Shown: piece after piece, positions 16,987-24,762 of the stretch | Position numbering within the stretch: position 1 is the first letter of the stretch | Layout: the number at the start of each line of letters is the position of its first letter | Assembly (NCBI GenBank): GCA_027491395.1 | Contig: JAOZFI010000018.1 | Span: forward strand, 1-34,457 | From: Thermoproteota archaeon | GTDB taxonomy: Archaea > Korarchaeota > Korarchaeia > Korarchaeales > Korarchaeaceae | Length of the DNA: 34,457 nt | Direction: 5' to 3' | Program-made: the position numbers and the translations under genes | Notes under the pieces: model-generated | What the model was told of the DNA's origin: nothing | What the model saw: only the letters and a program-made list of their open reading frames with translations | Databases searched by the model: none

Positions 16987-17763
16987 GTGATAAGGGAGGT
17001 AAGGGCTAAGTCCATCCTGAACAGGAGCTCCATCGGCGACTACGTCATAAACCCATACGTGGGATGTCAGCATGCCTGCATTTACTGCTACGCCCAATTT
17101 TACGCGAGGAGGTGGGGACGCACTGAACCTTGGGGGAGCTACGTTGAGGTAAAGGTGAACGCCCCCGAGCTCCTAGCTAGGGAGATCGAGAGGAAGAGAA
17201 AGGGTATCGTCTACCTGTCCTCCATGACCGATCCTTATCAGCCCGTCGAGATGGAGTACGAGCTCACCAGACGCCTTCTAGATATATTAAGGGAGAGGAA
17301 TTGGCCCGTCCTAGTCCAGACCAAGTCTCCTCTAGTGTTGAGGGATGCCGACATCCTAGGGGGATTCGGTCAAGCTAGAGTGGGCATGACCATCGTGACC
17401 CTTAGAGAGGAGGTGAGGAAGGTCGTGGAACCTGGAGCTCCAAGGGTGGATGAGAGGATCCAAGCCCTAGAGGGGTTGAAGGAACAGGGGATAGGAACTT
17501 TCGCCTTCATTGGACCGATATTGCCGGGCACGAGTGTTGAGGAGATCTTAGAGCTGGTCGAAGCTTTGAGGGGGAAGGCCGACGTTTTGTACTTCGACAG
17601 GTTGAATGTGAAGCCCGGACTTAAATCCAAGCTGGATACAGCCATGCGTAGACTTGGAGTCGGGAATTGGGATAGAAATTTAGATTCCTATTACAGGAGA
17701 ATGAAGGCCCGGCTGACTGAAGAGTTGGGATCCACCGGAATGAGATACGTTTTCGTGTATTGA
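16987..17763 (+). CDS. SPL-family radical SAM protein
   Basis: The 258-residue protein carries the cluster motif C27-x3-C31-x2-C34 (VGCQHACIYCYAQFYARRW), typical of the spore-photoproduct-lyase-like (SPL) radical SAM family. SSMTDPYQPVE and TKSPLVLRD are further family blocks. Archaeal members are uncharacterised and their substrate is unknown; true spore photoproduct repair is not expected in an archaeon. The C terminus ends soon after the partial barrel, as usual for the short family form. GTG 16987 lies about 23 bases after CTTAAG (16961-16966), giving a leaderless start. It is divergent from nreA; a shared DNA-damage theme is conceivable but unproven. Confidence 0.88.
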   Translation: MIREVRAKSILNRSSIGDYVINPYVGCQHACIYCYAQFYARRWGRTEPWGSYVEVKVNAPELLAREIERKRKGIVYLSSMTDPYQPVEMEYELTRRLLDILRERNWPVLVQTKSPLVLRDADILGGFGQARVGMTIVTLREEVRKVVEPGAPRVDERIQALEGLKEQGIGTFAFIGPILPGTSVEEILELVEALRGKADVLYFDRLNVKPGLKSKLDTAMRRLGVGNWDRNLDSYYRRMKARLTEELGSTGMRYVFVY

Positions 17764-17874
17764 TGGAGTGCGTCGTCAGGGGCCTCATGGCATTTGAGGA
17801 GCCCATCAGTTGATGTGTACGTGAATCGACCAGTAATCTGGCCCGGCATGCGCCATCAAATCGCCTTTTCAGAG

Positions 17875-18279
17875 TCAGGGTCTCAGCATCACCAGCTCCA
17901 AGCCCGGTTCTACCTCTTTTATCTTCTGGAAGTCCTCATCCAAGGAAACCAAGACTTCTCCAAGCCTCAAAGCGATGGAGGCTATTAATATGTCCGCGTC
18001 ATTTACGGGGACTCCCCTCTCCCTGAGCTTCGACCATAAGAGGGAGGCGATCCTTGCATCCTCATAGGTGAACGGGATCACCAGCAGTTCGGACAGCATA
18101 CGAACGATGGCCCTCAGCTCCCTCTCGCTTCCCCTCCTAGCCAGGTAGGCTGCTCCTCTGAGTAGTTCGTAGGCTGTTATCGAAGTGACAGATATCTCCT
18201 CGATCCCTGTTTCCTCCAGTTTGCTCACGAATCCCTCGTCCTTCAGGACCTGCAGGATTGTGGAGGTGTCAAAGATCAA
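17875..18279 (-). CDS. vapC: VapC-type PIN-domain toxin (module 3)
   Basis: This is an intact 134-residue PIN ribonuclease. FDTSTI carries the first Asp, AYELLRGA the Glu, and NDADILIASIA the next acidic pair, with SLDEDFQKI toward the end. The start is TTG 18279, behind GAGGGAG, and overlaps the antitoxin gene by 11 bases. It pairs with the upstream antitoxin and is expected to be held inactive by it. Confidence 0.9.
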   Translation of the reverse strand: MIFDTSTILQVLKDEGFVSKLEETGIEEISVTSITAYELLRGAAYLARRGSERELRAIVRMLSELLVIPFTYEDARIASLLWSKLRERGVPVNDADILIASIALRLGEVLVSLDEDFQKIKEVEPGLELVMLRP

Positions 18280-18490
18280 GCTCCCTCACCCTGAATCTCC
18301 TCCTCTCCCCCATAACTATGTCCTCTATATCTGAGCTTTTCAACTTTCCAGCGTATCTCTTCAGGATTTCAAGCGATCTCTCTCTGTTCCTCCTGAGGAG
18401 CCTCATTATCACGTCGGAGAAGGACTCCCCCTCTCTCTTCAACCTCGATAGCTCCTCGTACACCTCGTCTCTCAGGGATATGTTCTTCAT
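18269..18490 (-). CDS. vapB: VapB-type antitoxin (module 3)
   Basis: The product is 73 residues when read from ATG 18490 (MKNISLRDEVYEELSRLKRE, then SFSDVIMRLLRRN). This is the short beta-strand plus two-helix pattern common to archaeal VapB (VapB/DUF217 type). The frame extends upstream to 18613, but that part crosses the promoter and is not coding. A TATA box on the minus strand (CTTTTATATG, about 18511-18520) lies 21-30 bases upstream, so the message is leaderless. Confidence 0.88.
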   Translation of the reverse strand: MKNISLRDEVYEELSRLKREGESFSDVIMRLLRRNRERSLEILKRYAGKLKSSDIEDIVMGERRRFRVRELDL

Positions 18491-18495
18491 ACGTG

Positions 18496-18516
18496 TATAT
18501 GTAATGTGAACATATA
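18496..18516 (-). promoter_or_regulatory. Operator of vapBC module 3
   Basis: TATATGT (18496-18502) and ACATATA (18510-18516) form a perfect 7-bp inverted repeat around a 7-base spacer. The repeat lies just ahead of the vapB ATG and overlaps the TATA box. Binding of the VapBC complex here would block transcription (inference). Confidence 0.55.
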
Positions 18517-18957
18517 AAAGGGGTGGGCCGGGGTAAGTCACCAGCTTGAAGCTCCTTGAGGACCTGAGCTTACCCTCAAGCAATCGATCAGGGCCCCGGT
18601 CACAGGTCCTCATGGATCCGGAGAGCCTCTAAGTTTCCCTAGGAGCGCGATACTTGACATTGGAAGAGACGGATAATCATCAGAAGGCTAAAGACACTGA
18701 AACTCGGAAGGAAGGTCCTGCGGTTCCATAATCCGCTTGGGAGGAAAAAGAAATGCATCACGACATCGTGAAATGCCGCTAGTGAATGAGAGCGATCATC
18801 TCCGCTATTATACTCTCTTGATACACTCGCGGAGCCCTTAAATCGTTACCCACCCATCGATGGAATGGAAAAGCGTGCGGCGCAGTAAAAGAGCGCACCT
18901 GACTTGATGAAGGTTAAGGTATTTAGCTCCCTCCTCAGATAACTGAGGGTCAACGAG
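18517..18957. other. Intergenic stretch with hairpins, no supportable gene
   Basis: Two inverted repeats can be read: TCACGA-CA-TCGTGA around 18758-18771, flanked by GCA/TGC, and CTCCGC (18800-18805)/GCGGAG (18829-18834). A TATA-like CCCTTAAAT lies at about 18835-18843. Any short RNA from here is speculative. The 3' part is the leader of the metallophosphoesterase gene. Confidence 0.4.
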
Positions 18958-20730
18958 TTGAGATCGTGGTGGTTAGTTCTCCTAACCCTTCTACTCCTAC
19001 CTCTCTCTGCTGCAGGGGTTCGGGCGGAGCCTCCCGCCCCCTTCACTCCCTACCATGTCAAACCGCTGAACGGCATCCTCTACCCGAGGATCGGCCTACC
19101 GGCCCTCGTTATCAACGGGAGCGAGTTCGCGGTATGGGTCCATCCCGATCTGGGCGAACCCAGTGAGGTGTACCTGTCCTCGATCTTCACCGGCAGGATA
19201 CCCCTAGAGGTGACCGACAGGGGGAAGACCCCTCAGGGCTACTACGTCACAGTGAGGGGATCCGCACCCTCGGGTCTCTACAACCTGACGGTGGTGGCCG
19301 GCGGTAGGTCGTACACTGAACCCAATGCGGTGGCCTTCTTCGACTCCCACAGGGAGCTCAGGGTGGCCCACTGGACGGACACCCACTTCGGGGTCAGGGA
19401 CCTGCCAAAGCACTCCATGAACGAGCTGCTCTTCAGGACGGCAATAGGCACGTTCAACTCCATGGACATCGATCTGGTCCTCCATACCGGTGATGTGATA
19501 GATGCGATCGTCTCAAAGGATGAGGAGGAGCCGTTCAAGAGGGCCTATGAGGAGCTGGTCACCCTTAGGCATCCAATCATAATGTGCGAGGGGAACAACG
19601 ATTACACGGCGATAGAGAAGAAAGCGTATTACTGGGAGAAGTACTTCGCTCCCCTAGCAGGCTACACTTCGTTCGGGGATCTGACCTTCTTCGCAACCGA
19701 CTCAGACACGGGCAAGATATTCGGTGACCAGTTCGACTTCCTGAAGACCGCCAAGAGCAAGGCGGGGGTGGGCCTCATACACTACCCATTCGACGATAAG
19801 GACATAAGGCTGTGGCTGAAGGAGGGCAACGAGACTAAGATAGTCGACTACAACGACACCATCAAATACCTCTTGGACTTCTCCCACGAGCATGGAATTA
19901 GGCTCTGGCTCGTGGGCCACTGGCATAGCGATGGGGACTGGAAGTATGGGGATGTGGAGGTCCTACTCACTGACGCTGGCCAGTACGACCACGGAACTAG
20001 TTATGGTGGACCCGCTGAGGACTACGGTCATTACAGGCTCCTCACCCTAGCGCAGGACGGATCCTACAGGTACGAGTCAACCACGACGCTCTGGAAGCTG
20101 AATGTCACCTTCCTCAGGGTGCCTGACGCCTCCTCCGGAAGCATAGCGTTCACAGTGTCCGGCAAGTCCCCCGCTGAGTTGAAGGTACCCGTTATCCTAA
20201 GCAAGTTCAATCCGGAGCCGCAGGTCAGTGGCGCCCGGATAGTGGAGGCCAAAGAGATCGGGGGGCACGGTTACTACCTTCTCTCGGTGAAGGTCTCGCC
20301 AGACCAGAGGAAGCTCGTGATCCTCCAGGCAAAGCCCGATAAGGAACCCCCTGAACTCAGCGTGAAGATTAAGGAGAGTGGTGAGGAGATCATTCTATTT
20401 TACAGGGCCTACGATAGGGGTACCGGGGTGAAGGGGGTCAAGGCCTACACATCCACCGACAACAAGAGCTGGAATCCATTAAAGCCCGTGATAGAGACGG
20501 GCTGGCCCACCTTCAAGATGCCCGCCAACCAGAGCTTCTACTACAGGATCGAGGCGTACGATGCCGTCGGCAACAAAGCGGTGAAGTACGGTCAGTACGA
20601 GCCTAGAGTTACAGAGGGGCAGACCGAAGCCCCCGCGGGAGCTGTGGGTGATATCTGGATCTACGGAGTGGTTGTTCTGCTGTTGGTCATAATTCTGGCG
20701 TTGGGCGCCAAGAGATTGAGAAGGCCCTGA
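18958..20730 (+). CDS. Exported, membrane-anchored metallophosphoesterase
   Basis: A signal peptide (residues 1-23, ending SAAGVRAEP) is followed by an N-terminal beta domain (about 35-130) and a calcineurin-like phosphoesterase domain: TDTH (140-143), HTGDVID (176-182), GNND (212-215), H275 and GHWH (320-323). An Ig/FN3-like domain follows (about 445-550), then a C-terminal membrane helix (563-585) with a basic tail. The enzyme should therefore act outside the cell, tethered to the membrane. The usual GNH[DE] is GNND, so the histidine that normally helps protonate the leaving group is replaced. The metal ligands look complete. The start is TTG 18958, with GAGGGT eight bases upstream. Three small membrane-protein genes follow on the same strand. 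Confidence 0.88.
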   Translation: MRSWWLVLLTLLLLPLSAAGVRAEPPAPFTPYHVKPLNGILYPRIGLPALVINGSEFAVWVHPDLGEPSEVYLSSIFTGRIPLEVTDRGKTPQGYYVTVRGSAPSGLYNLTVVAGGRSYTEPNAVAFFDSHRELRVAHWTDTHFGVRDLPKHSMNELLFRTAIGTFNSMDIDLVLHTGDVIDAIVSKDEEEPFKRAYEELVTLRHPIIMCEGNNDYTAIEKKAYYWEKYFAPLAGYTSFGDLTFFATDSDTGKIFGDQFDFLKTAKSKAGVGLIHYPFDDKDIRLWLKEGNETKIVDYNDTIKYLLDFSHEHGIRLWLVGHWHSDGDWKYGDVEVLLTDAGQYDHGTSYGGPAEDYGHYRLLTLAQDGSYRYESTTTLWKLNVTFLRVPDASSGSIAFTVSGKSPAELKVPVILSKFNPEPQVSGARIVEAKEIGGHGYYLLSVKVSPDQRKLVILQAKPDKEPPELSVKIKESGEEIILFYRAYDRGTGVKGVKAYTSTDNKSWNPLKPVIETGWPTFKMPANQSFYYRIEAYDAVGNKAVKYGQYEPRVTEGQTEAPAGAVGDIWIYGVVVLLLVIILALGAKRLRRP

Positions 20731-20797
20731 GCGCGGGCGCCAGATCCGGATACACTCACATTTTTCTTTCCTTCGCCTGCAGCAGTTGGGGGATTGC

Positions 20798-21100
20798 ATG
20801 GAGGCGCTCAGCGATCCTAGGAGGAGCGGTGCTCTCCTCATGGCCTTGGGCATCGTCATGATCTCCATAGTCTTCGTGTTCTCCCTCATGGAGTACACCA
20901 AGGTCAGGGTGCGCGTGGCCGGTGAGAACATAATGGACGCGCTCACCAAGAGCAGCGGACTCCTCATCGAGCTCCTGTTCAAGGTAGCCTTCTTGGGAAT
21001 AGCACTGGCTGCTGGGGGCACTCTGGTGAGGCATGCGGTCTCCCTAATCAGGGAGGAGAGGATAAGGAGGAGCGCGCGCAAAGAGGGAGAGGAGATTTGA
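20798..21100 (+). CDS. Small membrane protein, two helices (operon gene 1)
   Basis: About 100 residues with two membrane helices (GALLMALGIVMISIVFVFSL and LIELLFKVAFLGIALAAGGTL) and a basic C-terminal tail (REERIRRSARKEGEEI). This predicts both termini in the cytoplasm. The frame is open from TTG 20786, but ATG 20798 follows a GGGGG stretch and gives the cleaner start. The family is not recognised. The next gene starts inside its stop region. Confidence 0.78.
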   Translation: MEALSDPRRSGALLMALGIVMISIVFVFSLMEYTKVRVRVAGENIMDALTKSSGLLIELLFKVAFLGIALAAGGTLVRHAVSLIREERIRRSARKEGEEI

Positions 21101-21483
21101 GGGGCCTTCAGGCCGCCATCACCGTAGTGGGCCTGCTCTTCCTGCTGGGAGTTAGCTATCCCCTTGTGACCTTCGTTGTCGATCTGATGAACTCCACTTC
21201 GGGCGTCTACCTGAGGCGGGAGGGACAGAGTATACTAGTGGACTTCGACTACCGTGGGAGGGTGAAGCTGAGGAATGTACGACTGGAGATCACCCTGATA
21301 GGTTCAAAACAGGTGTCCAGAGAGGCCATGGCCGATGAGATGGCGAAGGGGAGCCACTTGACCATCAGGCTGCCGGTGAGTGAGCTACCCTCCCATCTGA
21401 AGAGGATCAGGATGAAGCTGTATGCCGAGATAGGAGGCATCTTCCCTCTGTCCATCAGCAGGGAGGTGGAGGTGGGATCTTGA
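21097..21483 (+). CDS. Single-pass membrane protein with beta-rich domain (operon gene 2)
   Basis: The 128-residue protein has an N-terminal membrane helix (AAITVVGLLFLLGVSYPLVTFVV) and a beta-rich extracytoplasmic part (ILVDFDYRGRVKLRNVRLEITLIG). The latter resembles late-embryogenesis-like or Ig-like secreted folds, though I cannot assign a family. The start is TTG, overlapping the TGA of the previous gene (TTGA), so translation is likely coupled. It sits in the middle of a three-gene membrane operon. Confidence 0.8.
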   Translation: MRGLQAAITVVGLLFLLGVSYPLVTFVVDLMNSTSGVYLRREGQSILVDFDYRGRVKLRNVRLEITLIGSKQVSREAMADEMAKGSHLTIRLPVSELPSHLKRIRMKLYAEIGGIFPLSISREVEVGS

Positions 21484-21917
21484 GCTGGAAGGAGAGGCTT
21501 ACGGATGTGCTGGCTGAAGGAATTCTATGGGGGGTGTACTACTGGCTCCTCTTCGCTGTAATCATTCCCCTCTTGGTGAACAGGCTGCTGGGAGGGATAG
21601 TGAGCGAGGTGATCGTTCCAGAGACAGGAGAGCTTACTGGTCTCATATTCCTGTTCATGGGCCTCTCGTTGGCAGCGACCGCCTTGAGGGGGACCATATA
21701 CTCACCGTTGATCGGGGCGCTCGAGTCCATACTGGGCTTCGCAGTGGTGGTCTACTTCTTGGATGGTGGCGTCGTCAGCGTGAGCCTCGATTACGGTGGA
21801 CCCATCTCCGTCACACTCGACCTCTCTCCCATCCTTATGGAGGTCTTCCTGTTCTTCACCCTGCCGGGCGTGGTGCTGCCTTTCGTGGAGTACTTCATCA
21901 AGAGGTCAGGTGGATGA
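21480..21917 (+). CDS. Polytopic small membrane protein (operon gene 3)
   Basis: The 145-residue protein has about four membrane helices (LWGVYYWLLFAVIIPLLVN, TGLIFLFMGLSLAATAL, ALESILGFAVVVYFL, EVFLFFTLPGVVLPFVEYF). A short beta segment (VSVSLDYGGPISVTLDL) lies between the last two. The start is again TTG overlapping the upstream TGA. No family is recognised. The three proteins may form one membrane complex, perhaps with the metallophosphoesterase encoded just upstream; that is inference from context. Confidence 0.8.
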   Translation: MSWKERLTDVLAEGILWGVYYWLLFAVIIPLLVNRLLGGIVSEVIVPETGELTGLIFLFMGLSLAATALRGTIYSPLIGALESILGFAVVVYFLDGGVVSVSLDYGGPISVTLDLSPILMEVFLFFTLPGVVLPFVEYFIKRSGG

Positions 21918-21949
21918 CTTGATTTTATCGGGTTGATCAGTCGTGTAGA

Positions 21950-22588
21950 TCATGAAGGCTCCCTAGAAAGCCTGTCTACCTTCTCCATCCTCCCCACTGA
22001 TGCCTTCTCGTGTACTATGGCTTCTTCCACATACCTCAGGGCCTCGACCTCCGCGCCACTATCCACATGCACCTCGACCCCCTCGACCGTCCTAGCCTCC
22101 GCGCCTCTCCCGATGTAGACCTCCTCCCCGATCACATCCTGGACCTCAGCGTCCTTGCCGATCCTGACCTCCCTGCCCACTATAAGTCCCCTCACCTTGG
22201 ATCTCTTGCCCACCTCGACCTCATTTCCCGCTATCTCCTCAGCCTTGGCTGAGCCGTGAACCTTCACCTCTTCCCCAGTGATCCTCTTTGCCCTAACGCT
22301 ACCGGCGATCTCCACGTCTCCCCCTCTAATCTCCCCGTCCGACTCCAGACTACCTGCGATCTCAAGCTCTGATGCCTCTATACTGCCCGAGACCTTCATG
22401 CTTCCTGCTACCTTGATCTCCTCAGCCCTGACACTTCCCATTACCGTGCTGGAGCCACTTACCCTCATTTCATCACCTTCAGCGTCACCCTCGATCTTCA
22501 AGGATCCGCTCACCCTCACAACTCCGAATTTCACCGGTCCCTTGAGGCTGACGGATCCGCCAACGGCGAGCTCGTCTATCTCCTGCAT
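21950..22588 (-). CDS. Bactofilin-like beta-helix protein
   Basis: The 212-residue protein consists almost entirely of short repeats of six to eight residues, with V/I alternating with G/S and charged turns (VSGSLKIEGDAEGDEM, VAGSMKVSGSIEAS, IAGSLESDGEI). These would stack as a parallel beta-helix, as in bactofilins (DUF583) and related polymer-forming proteins. Repeats run from residue 7 to about 190 with no membrane helix. Bactofilins form filaments that scaffold cell-envelope proteins; archaeal versions are poorly studied. A Shine-Dalgarno (AGAGGTGG) lies a few bases before ATG 22588. It is convergent with the three-gene membrane operon. Confidence 0.75.
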   Translation of the reverse strand: MQEIDELAVGGSVSLKGPVKFGVVRVSGSLKIEGDAEGDEMRVSGSSTVMGSVRAEEIKVAGSMKVSGSIEASELEIAGSLESDGEIRGGDVEIAGSVRAKRITGEEVKVHGSAKAEEIAGNEVEVGKRSKVRGLIVGREVRIGKDAEVQDVIGEEVYIGRGAEARTVEGVEVHVDSGAEVEALRYVEEAIVHEKASVGRMEKVDRLSREPS

Positions 22589-22616
22589 GTACCCACCTCT
22601 AGAACTCTCGACCCCT

Positions 22617-22645
22617 GCCTTTTATTCTAACTCACAATTTGTTAG
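22617..22645 (-). promoter_or_regulatory. Promoter of the bactofilin-like gene
   Basis: The minus-strand TATA box GAATAAAAGGC (22627-22617) lies about 34 bases before ATG 22588. A 5-bp inverted repeat, CTAAC (22627-22631)/GTTAG (22641-22645), lies directly upstream and could bind a regulator. The spacing leaves a short leader that carries the Shine-Dalgarno. Confidence 0.5.
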
Positions 22646-22952
22646 TTTTGAGAACTTGGGATAGGTTACGCAGCCCCAATTTAGGCACCTGTGCGGGCAA
22701 CATAGGATCCGGCCGTCTCAATGCCTGTTTCCGGGAGGCGTTGGGTCTCACTTTAGATCCGGCTGTCCTGTGGCCGTCAGCCAGTTCCTTAAAGCGGTTC
22801 CCTCGCGCTCGAAAGATTCGATTGAGGCCGCTCCTGTGAGATTCATCCAGCTACCAAGAATCCCAGAGAGGGCTGACCGGGCCCATACCCGCAAGTGACC
22901 TCCTCCCAACGCAGGCAGCCAATCTTTTATTCCGGGCATCTCAGCCTTGATT
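22646..22952. other. Stretch without a called gene; odd arginine-rich minus-strand frame
   Basis: On the minus strand an open frame from about 22855 to the TGA at 22632-22634 reads as a very basic peptide (RSGLNRIFRARGNRFKELAD, RPNASRKQALRRPDPMLPAQ). It uses CGN arginine codons unlike the AGG-rich genes around it and has no start or known motif. It may be a relic of transferred DNA. The last 30 bases hold the TATA box (CTTTTATTCC) of the next gene. Confidence 0.35.
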
Positions 22953-23210
22953 GTGTACAGGAACAGATGCAGGCACGATATAGTGAGATCCGTGCTAGAG
23001 GCTTGCAGAGAGGAGTTGGGGATAACTGAGGTATGCAGGAGGGCTGGCCTTCCCGTAGACAGGGGCAGGAGGATGGTGAACCTGCTTCTCAGGTACGGGT
23101 TGCTGGTGGAACTGCAAAAGGGGAGGAGAAGAAGGTACAGGATAACTCCTAGGGGATACGAGTGGCTGGGCACATACGAGAGGCTGGAAGAGGTGCTTCC
23201 CCCAGTTTGA
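22953..23210 (+). CDS. Small winged-helix DNA-binding protein
   Basis: The 85-residue protein starts YRNRCRHDIVRSVLEACRE, then GITEVCRRAGLPVDRGRRMV, then LLLRYGLLVELQKGRRRRYRITPRGYEWLGTYERL. This is the classic stand-alone archaeal winged helix (HTH_45/PadR-like) with a wing (GRRRRYRIT) and a C-terminal helix. The frame opens at TTG 22947. GTG 22953 lies about 27 bases from the TATA element CTTTTATTCC, so it is the better leaderless start. The target is unknown; it is not linked to an obvious operon. Confidence 0.85.
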   Translation: MYRNRCRHDIVRSVLEACREELGITEVCRRAGLPVDRGRRMVNLLLRYGLLVELQKGRRRRYRITPRGYEWLGTYERLEEVLPPV

Positions 23211-23341
23211 GGAGGTCTCGGGAGCCCCACTATGCTAGGGGGTTGCTGAGTTAGCCTGAATCTGGCAGGTCCATTACAATCCAAGTAGTCCTACCTGAGT
23301 GTAGGTCTAACCCCTTATTATAGTCGAACTTCTTAGCAGGG

Positions 23342-23566
23342 ATGAACATGAGATCTGTTCTGAAGGTTAGGAAGAAGGGGGTCATCATCCTGCCTAAGAG
23401 AACGAGGGGGATAGCTGGCATCGGGTAGGGAGATGAGGTAATCTCTGAAGTGGATGAGGGTCTTATCATACTGAGGCCTCTTAAGTCCAAAGTGGTGGAT
23501 GTCGATCCGGAGATCGTAGAGGAGTTGCTCAGAGAGGAGTACGCCCTAGAGGGTGAGAAATACTAA
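23342..23566 (+). pseudogene. AbrB/SpoVT-type antitoxin gene with nonsense codon
   Basis: Read from ATG 23342 or 23348, the frame gives RSVLKVRKKGVIILPKRTR, GIAGIG, a TAG at 23426-23428, then GDEVISEVDEGLIILRPLKS and EEYALEGEKY. This is a complete swapped-hairpin AbrB-like antitoxin of about 74 residues, spoiled only by that TAG, most simply a GAG-to-TAG change. The partner toxin gene beginning just downstream is also broken, so both probably decayed together. Confidence 0.85.
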
Positions 23567-23588
23567 AGCATCTCTAAGGGCTAGGTCC

Positions 23589-24029
23589 GTGAGAATAGTT
23601 TTGGATACCGGTGTCTTGGTCGAGTACATCGTAAAAAGGGCTCCTTACAGGCACAAGGTCGTGGAGGTCTTCAGGAATGCGGATGAGGGAGATGTTAGGC
23701 TGTTTATGAGCCCAATTACATTGAGCGAGGCATTGTACGTAGTTTCAAGGATCTACCGAGATTTCATCCATCTCTAATCCCGATGAAGAAGCACTAAAAT
23801 ACGTTGAATGGTTGAAGGTAAGGGTATCCAGGTGAATATCACTGAGGAAATCGAGAAGAGGGCCGGTGAGCTGAAAAAGGAACTGCATTTAGCCCTGCCG
23901 GAATGTTACGTCATAGCCACCGCGGAGCTCATAAAGGGATCACCGCTGTTCAGAAGGGTTGAGAAGGAGATGGAACCGGTACTCGACAAGTTGGAAGAGC
24001 TGGGAGTCTTGTTCTTGGATTCCATCTAA
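23589..24029 (+). pseudogene. Broken VapC-type PIN toxin paired with AbrB-like antitoxin
   Basis: RIVLDTGVLVEYIVKRAPYR carries the first PIN Asp and SPITLSEALYVVSRIYRD the Glu. The frame then stops at 23777. The next piece, SNPDEEALKYVEWLKVRV, lies in another frame (shift near 23755-23775). The last piece, NITEEIEKRAGELKKELHLA to LFLDSI, is in a third frame (shift near 23838). GTG 23589 is the natural start; an upstream GTG at 23553 overlaps the antitoxin end. The central acidic position reads LALPECYVIA, where PIN proteins usually have an Asp after the leucine-rich stretch. Not functional as it stands. Confidence 0.82.
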
Positions 24030-24098
24030 TAATCGCGCGTGGATCTCTCAGGGCATGAGGAGGTGCGTTGATGAACGAGATGAGGTTGCGCTTGGGAG

Positions 24099-24761
24099 GT
24101 GCTCGTCCTGAATGTGAAGCGGGATGTCATGAGGGTGTATAACGAGATAGCAGAGGGGTTCGATCACACCCGGGGGAGGCCCTGGCCTGAGGTGGACCTA
24201 GTTGACAGGGATCCCGTCCTGGACTTGGGGTGTGGTAACGGGAGGCATGCTAGCTATCTAGAGAGTAAGGGATACCGAGTCGTTTGCGCCGACATTTCTT
24301 GGGGCATGCTCATGGTGGCCAAGAAGAGGGTCAGGGATCTTGTGCAGTGCGATGCCTCCGCACTCCCCTTCCGCGACTCCTCCTTCGGCACGGTCCTCTT
24401 CCTAGCAACGATACATCACCTGCCTAAGGAGGACCGCCTGCGTTCTCTAGAGGAGATCAGGAGGGTTCTGAAGCCGGGAGGGAGGCTAATAGTCTCAGCT
24501 TGGGCCCTCTTCCAGCCCCGTTTCTTCGGGAAGATACCTTGGATGCTGCTCAATCCCTTGAGGGGAAGGGAGTTCGGGGATCTGACCGTCCCCTGGCACA
24601 AGAAGGGCAGGGTCTACCAGCGCTATTACCACCTCTTCACCAGAAGTGAACTGGAGTCATTGGTGGAGGAGGCCGGTCTGAAGACAGTCCGCTCCTACGG
24701 AAGGAGCTTTAAATATCGCTGGTTCGCTGAGAATCACGTAGTAGTGGCGGAGAAGGTCTGA
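24099..24761 (+). CDS. Trm9-like SAM-dependent tRNA methyltransferase
   Basis: This is a class I methyltransferase of about 215 residues. Motif I is VLDLGCGNGRH (residues 40-50), CADIS follows as motif II, then CDASALPF, and IHHL in motif IV. The opening VYNEIAEGFDHTRGRPWPEV closely follows the VYxxIAxxFxxTRxxPWP pattern of Trm9/ALKBH8 enzymes, which methylate the carboxymethyl group on wobble uridine to give mcm5U. The next gene, one base away, is elp3, whose product makes cm5U; the pairing strongly supports this role. The start is uncertain: GTG 24099, GTG 24114 and ATG 24129 are all in frame, and 24114 best matches the usual N-terminal length. Confidence 0.85.
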   Translation: MLVLNVKRDVMRVYNEIAEGFDHTRGRPWPEVDLVDRDPVLDLGCGNGRHASYLESKGYRVVCADISWGMLMVAKKRVRDLVQCDASALPFRDSSFGTVLFLATIHHLPKEDRLRSLEEIRRVLKPGGRLIVSAWALFQPRFFGKIPWMLLNPLRGREFGDLTVPWHKKGRVYQRYYHLFTRSELESLVEEAGLKTVRSYGRSFKYRWFAENHVVVAEKV

Positions 24762-24762
24762 G

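Noticed and set aside
18905-18946. C/D-box small RNA (TGATGA ... CTGA)
   Set aside because: The interval is too short for a normal double guide, no D'/C' pair is present, and it overlaps the leader of the metallophosphoesterase gene.
22748-23284. 178-codon minus-strand open frame
   Set aside because: It runs antisense through the clear winged-helix gene and has no recognisable domain.
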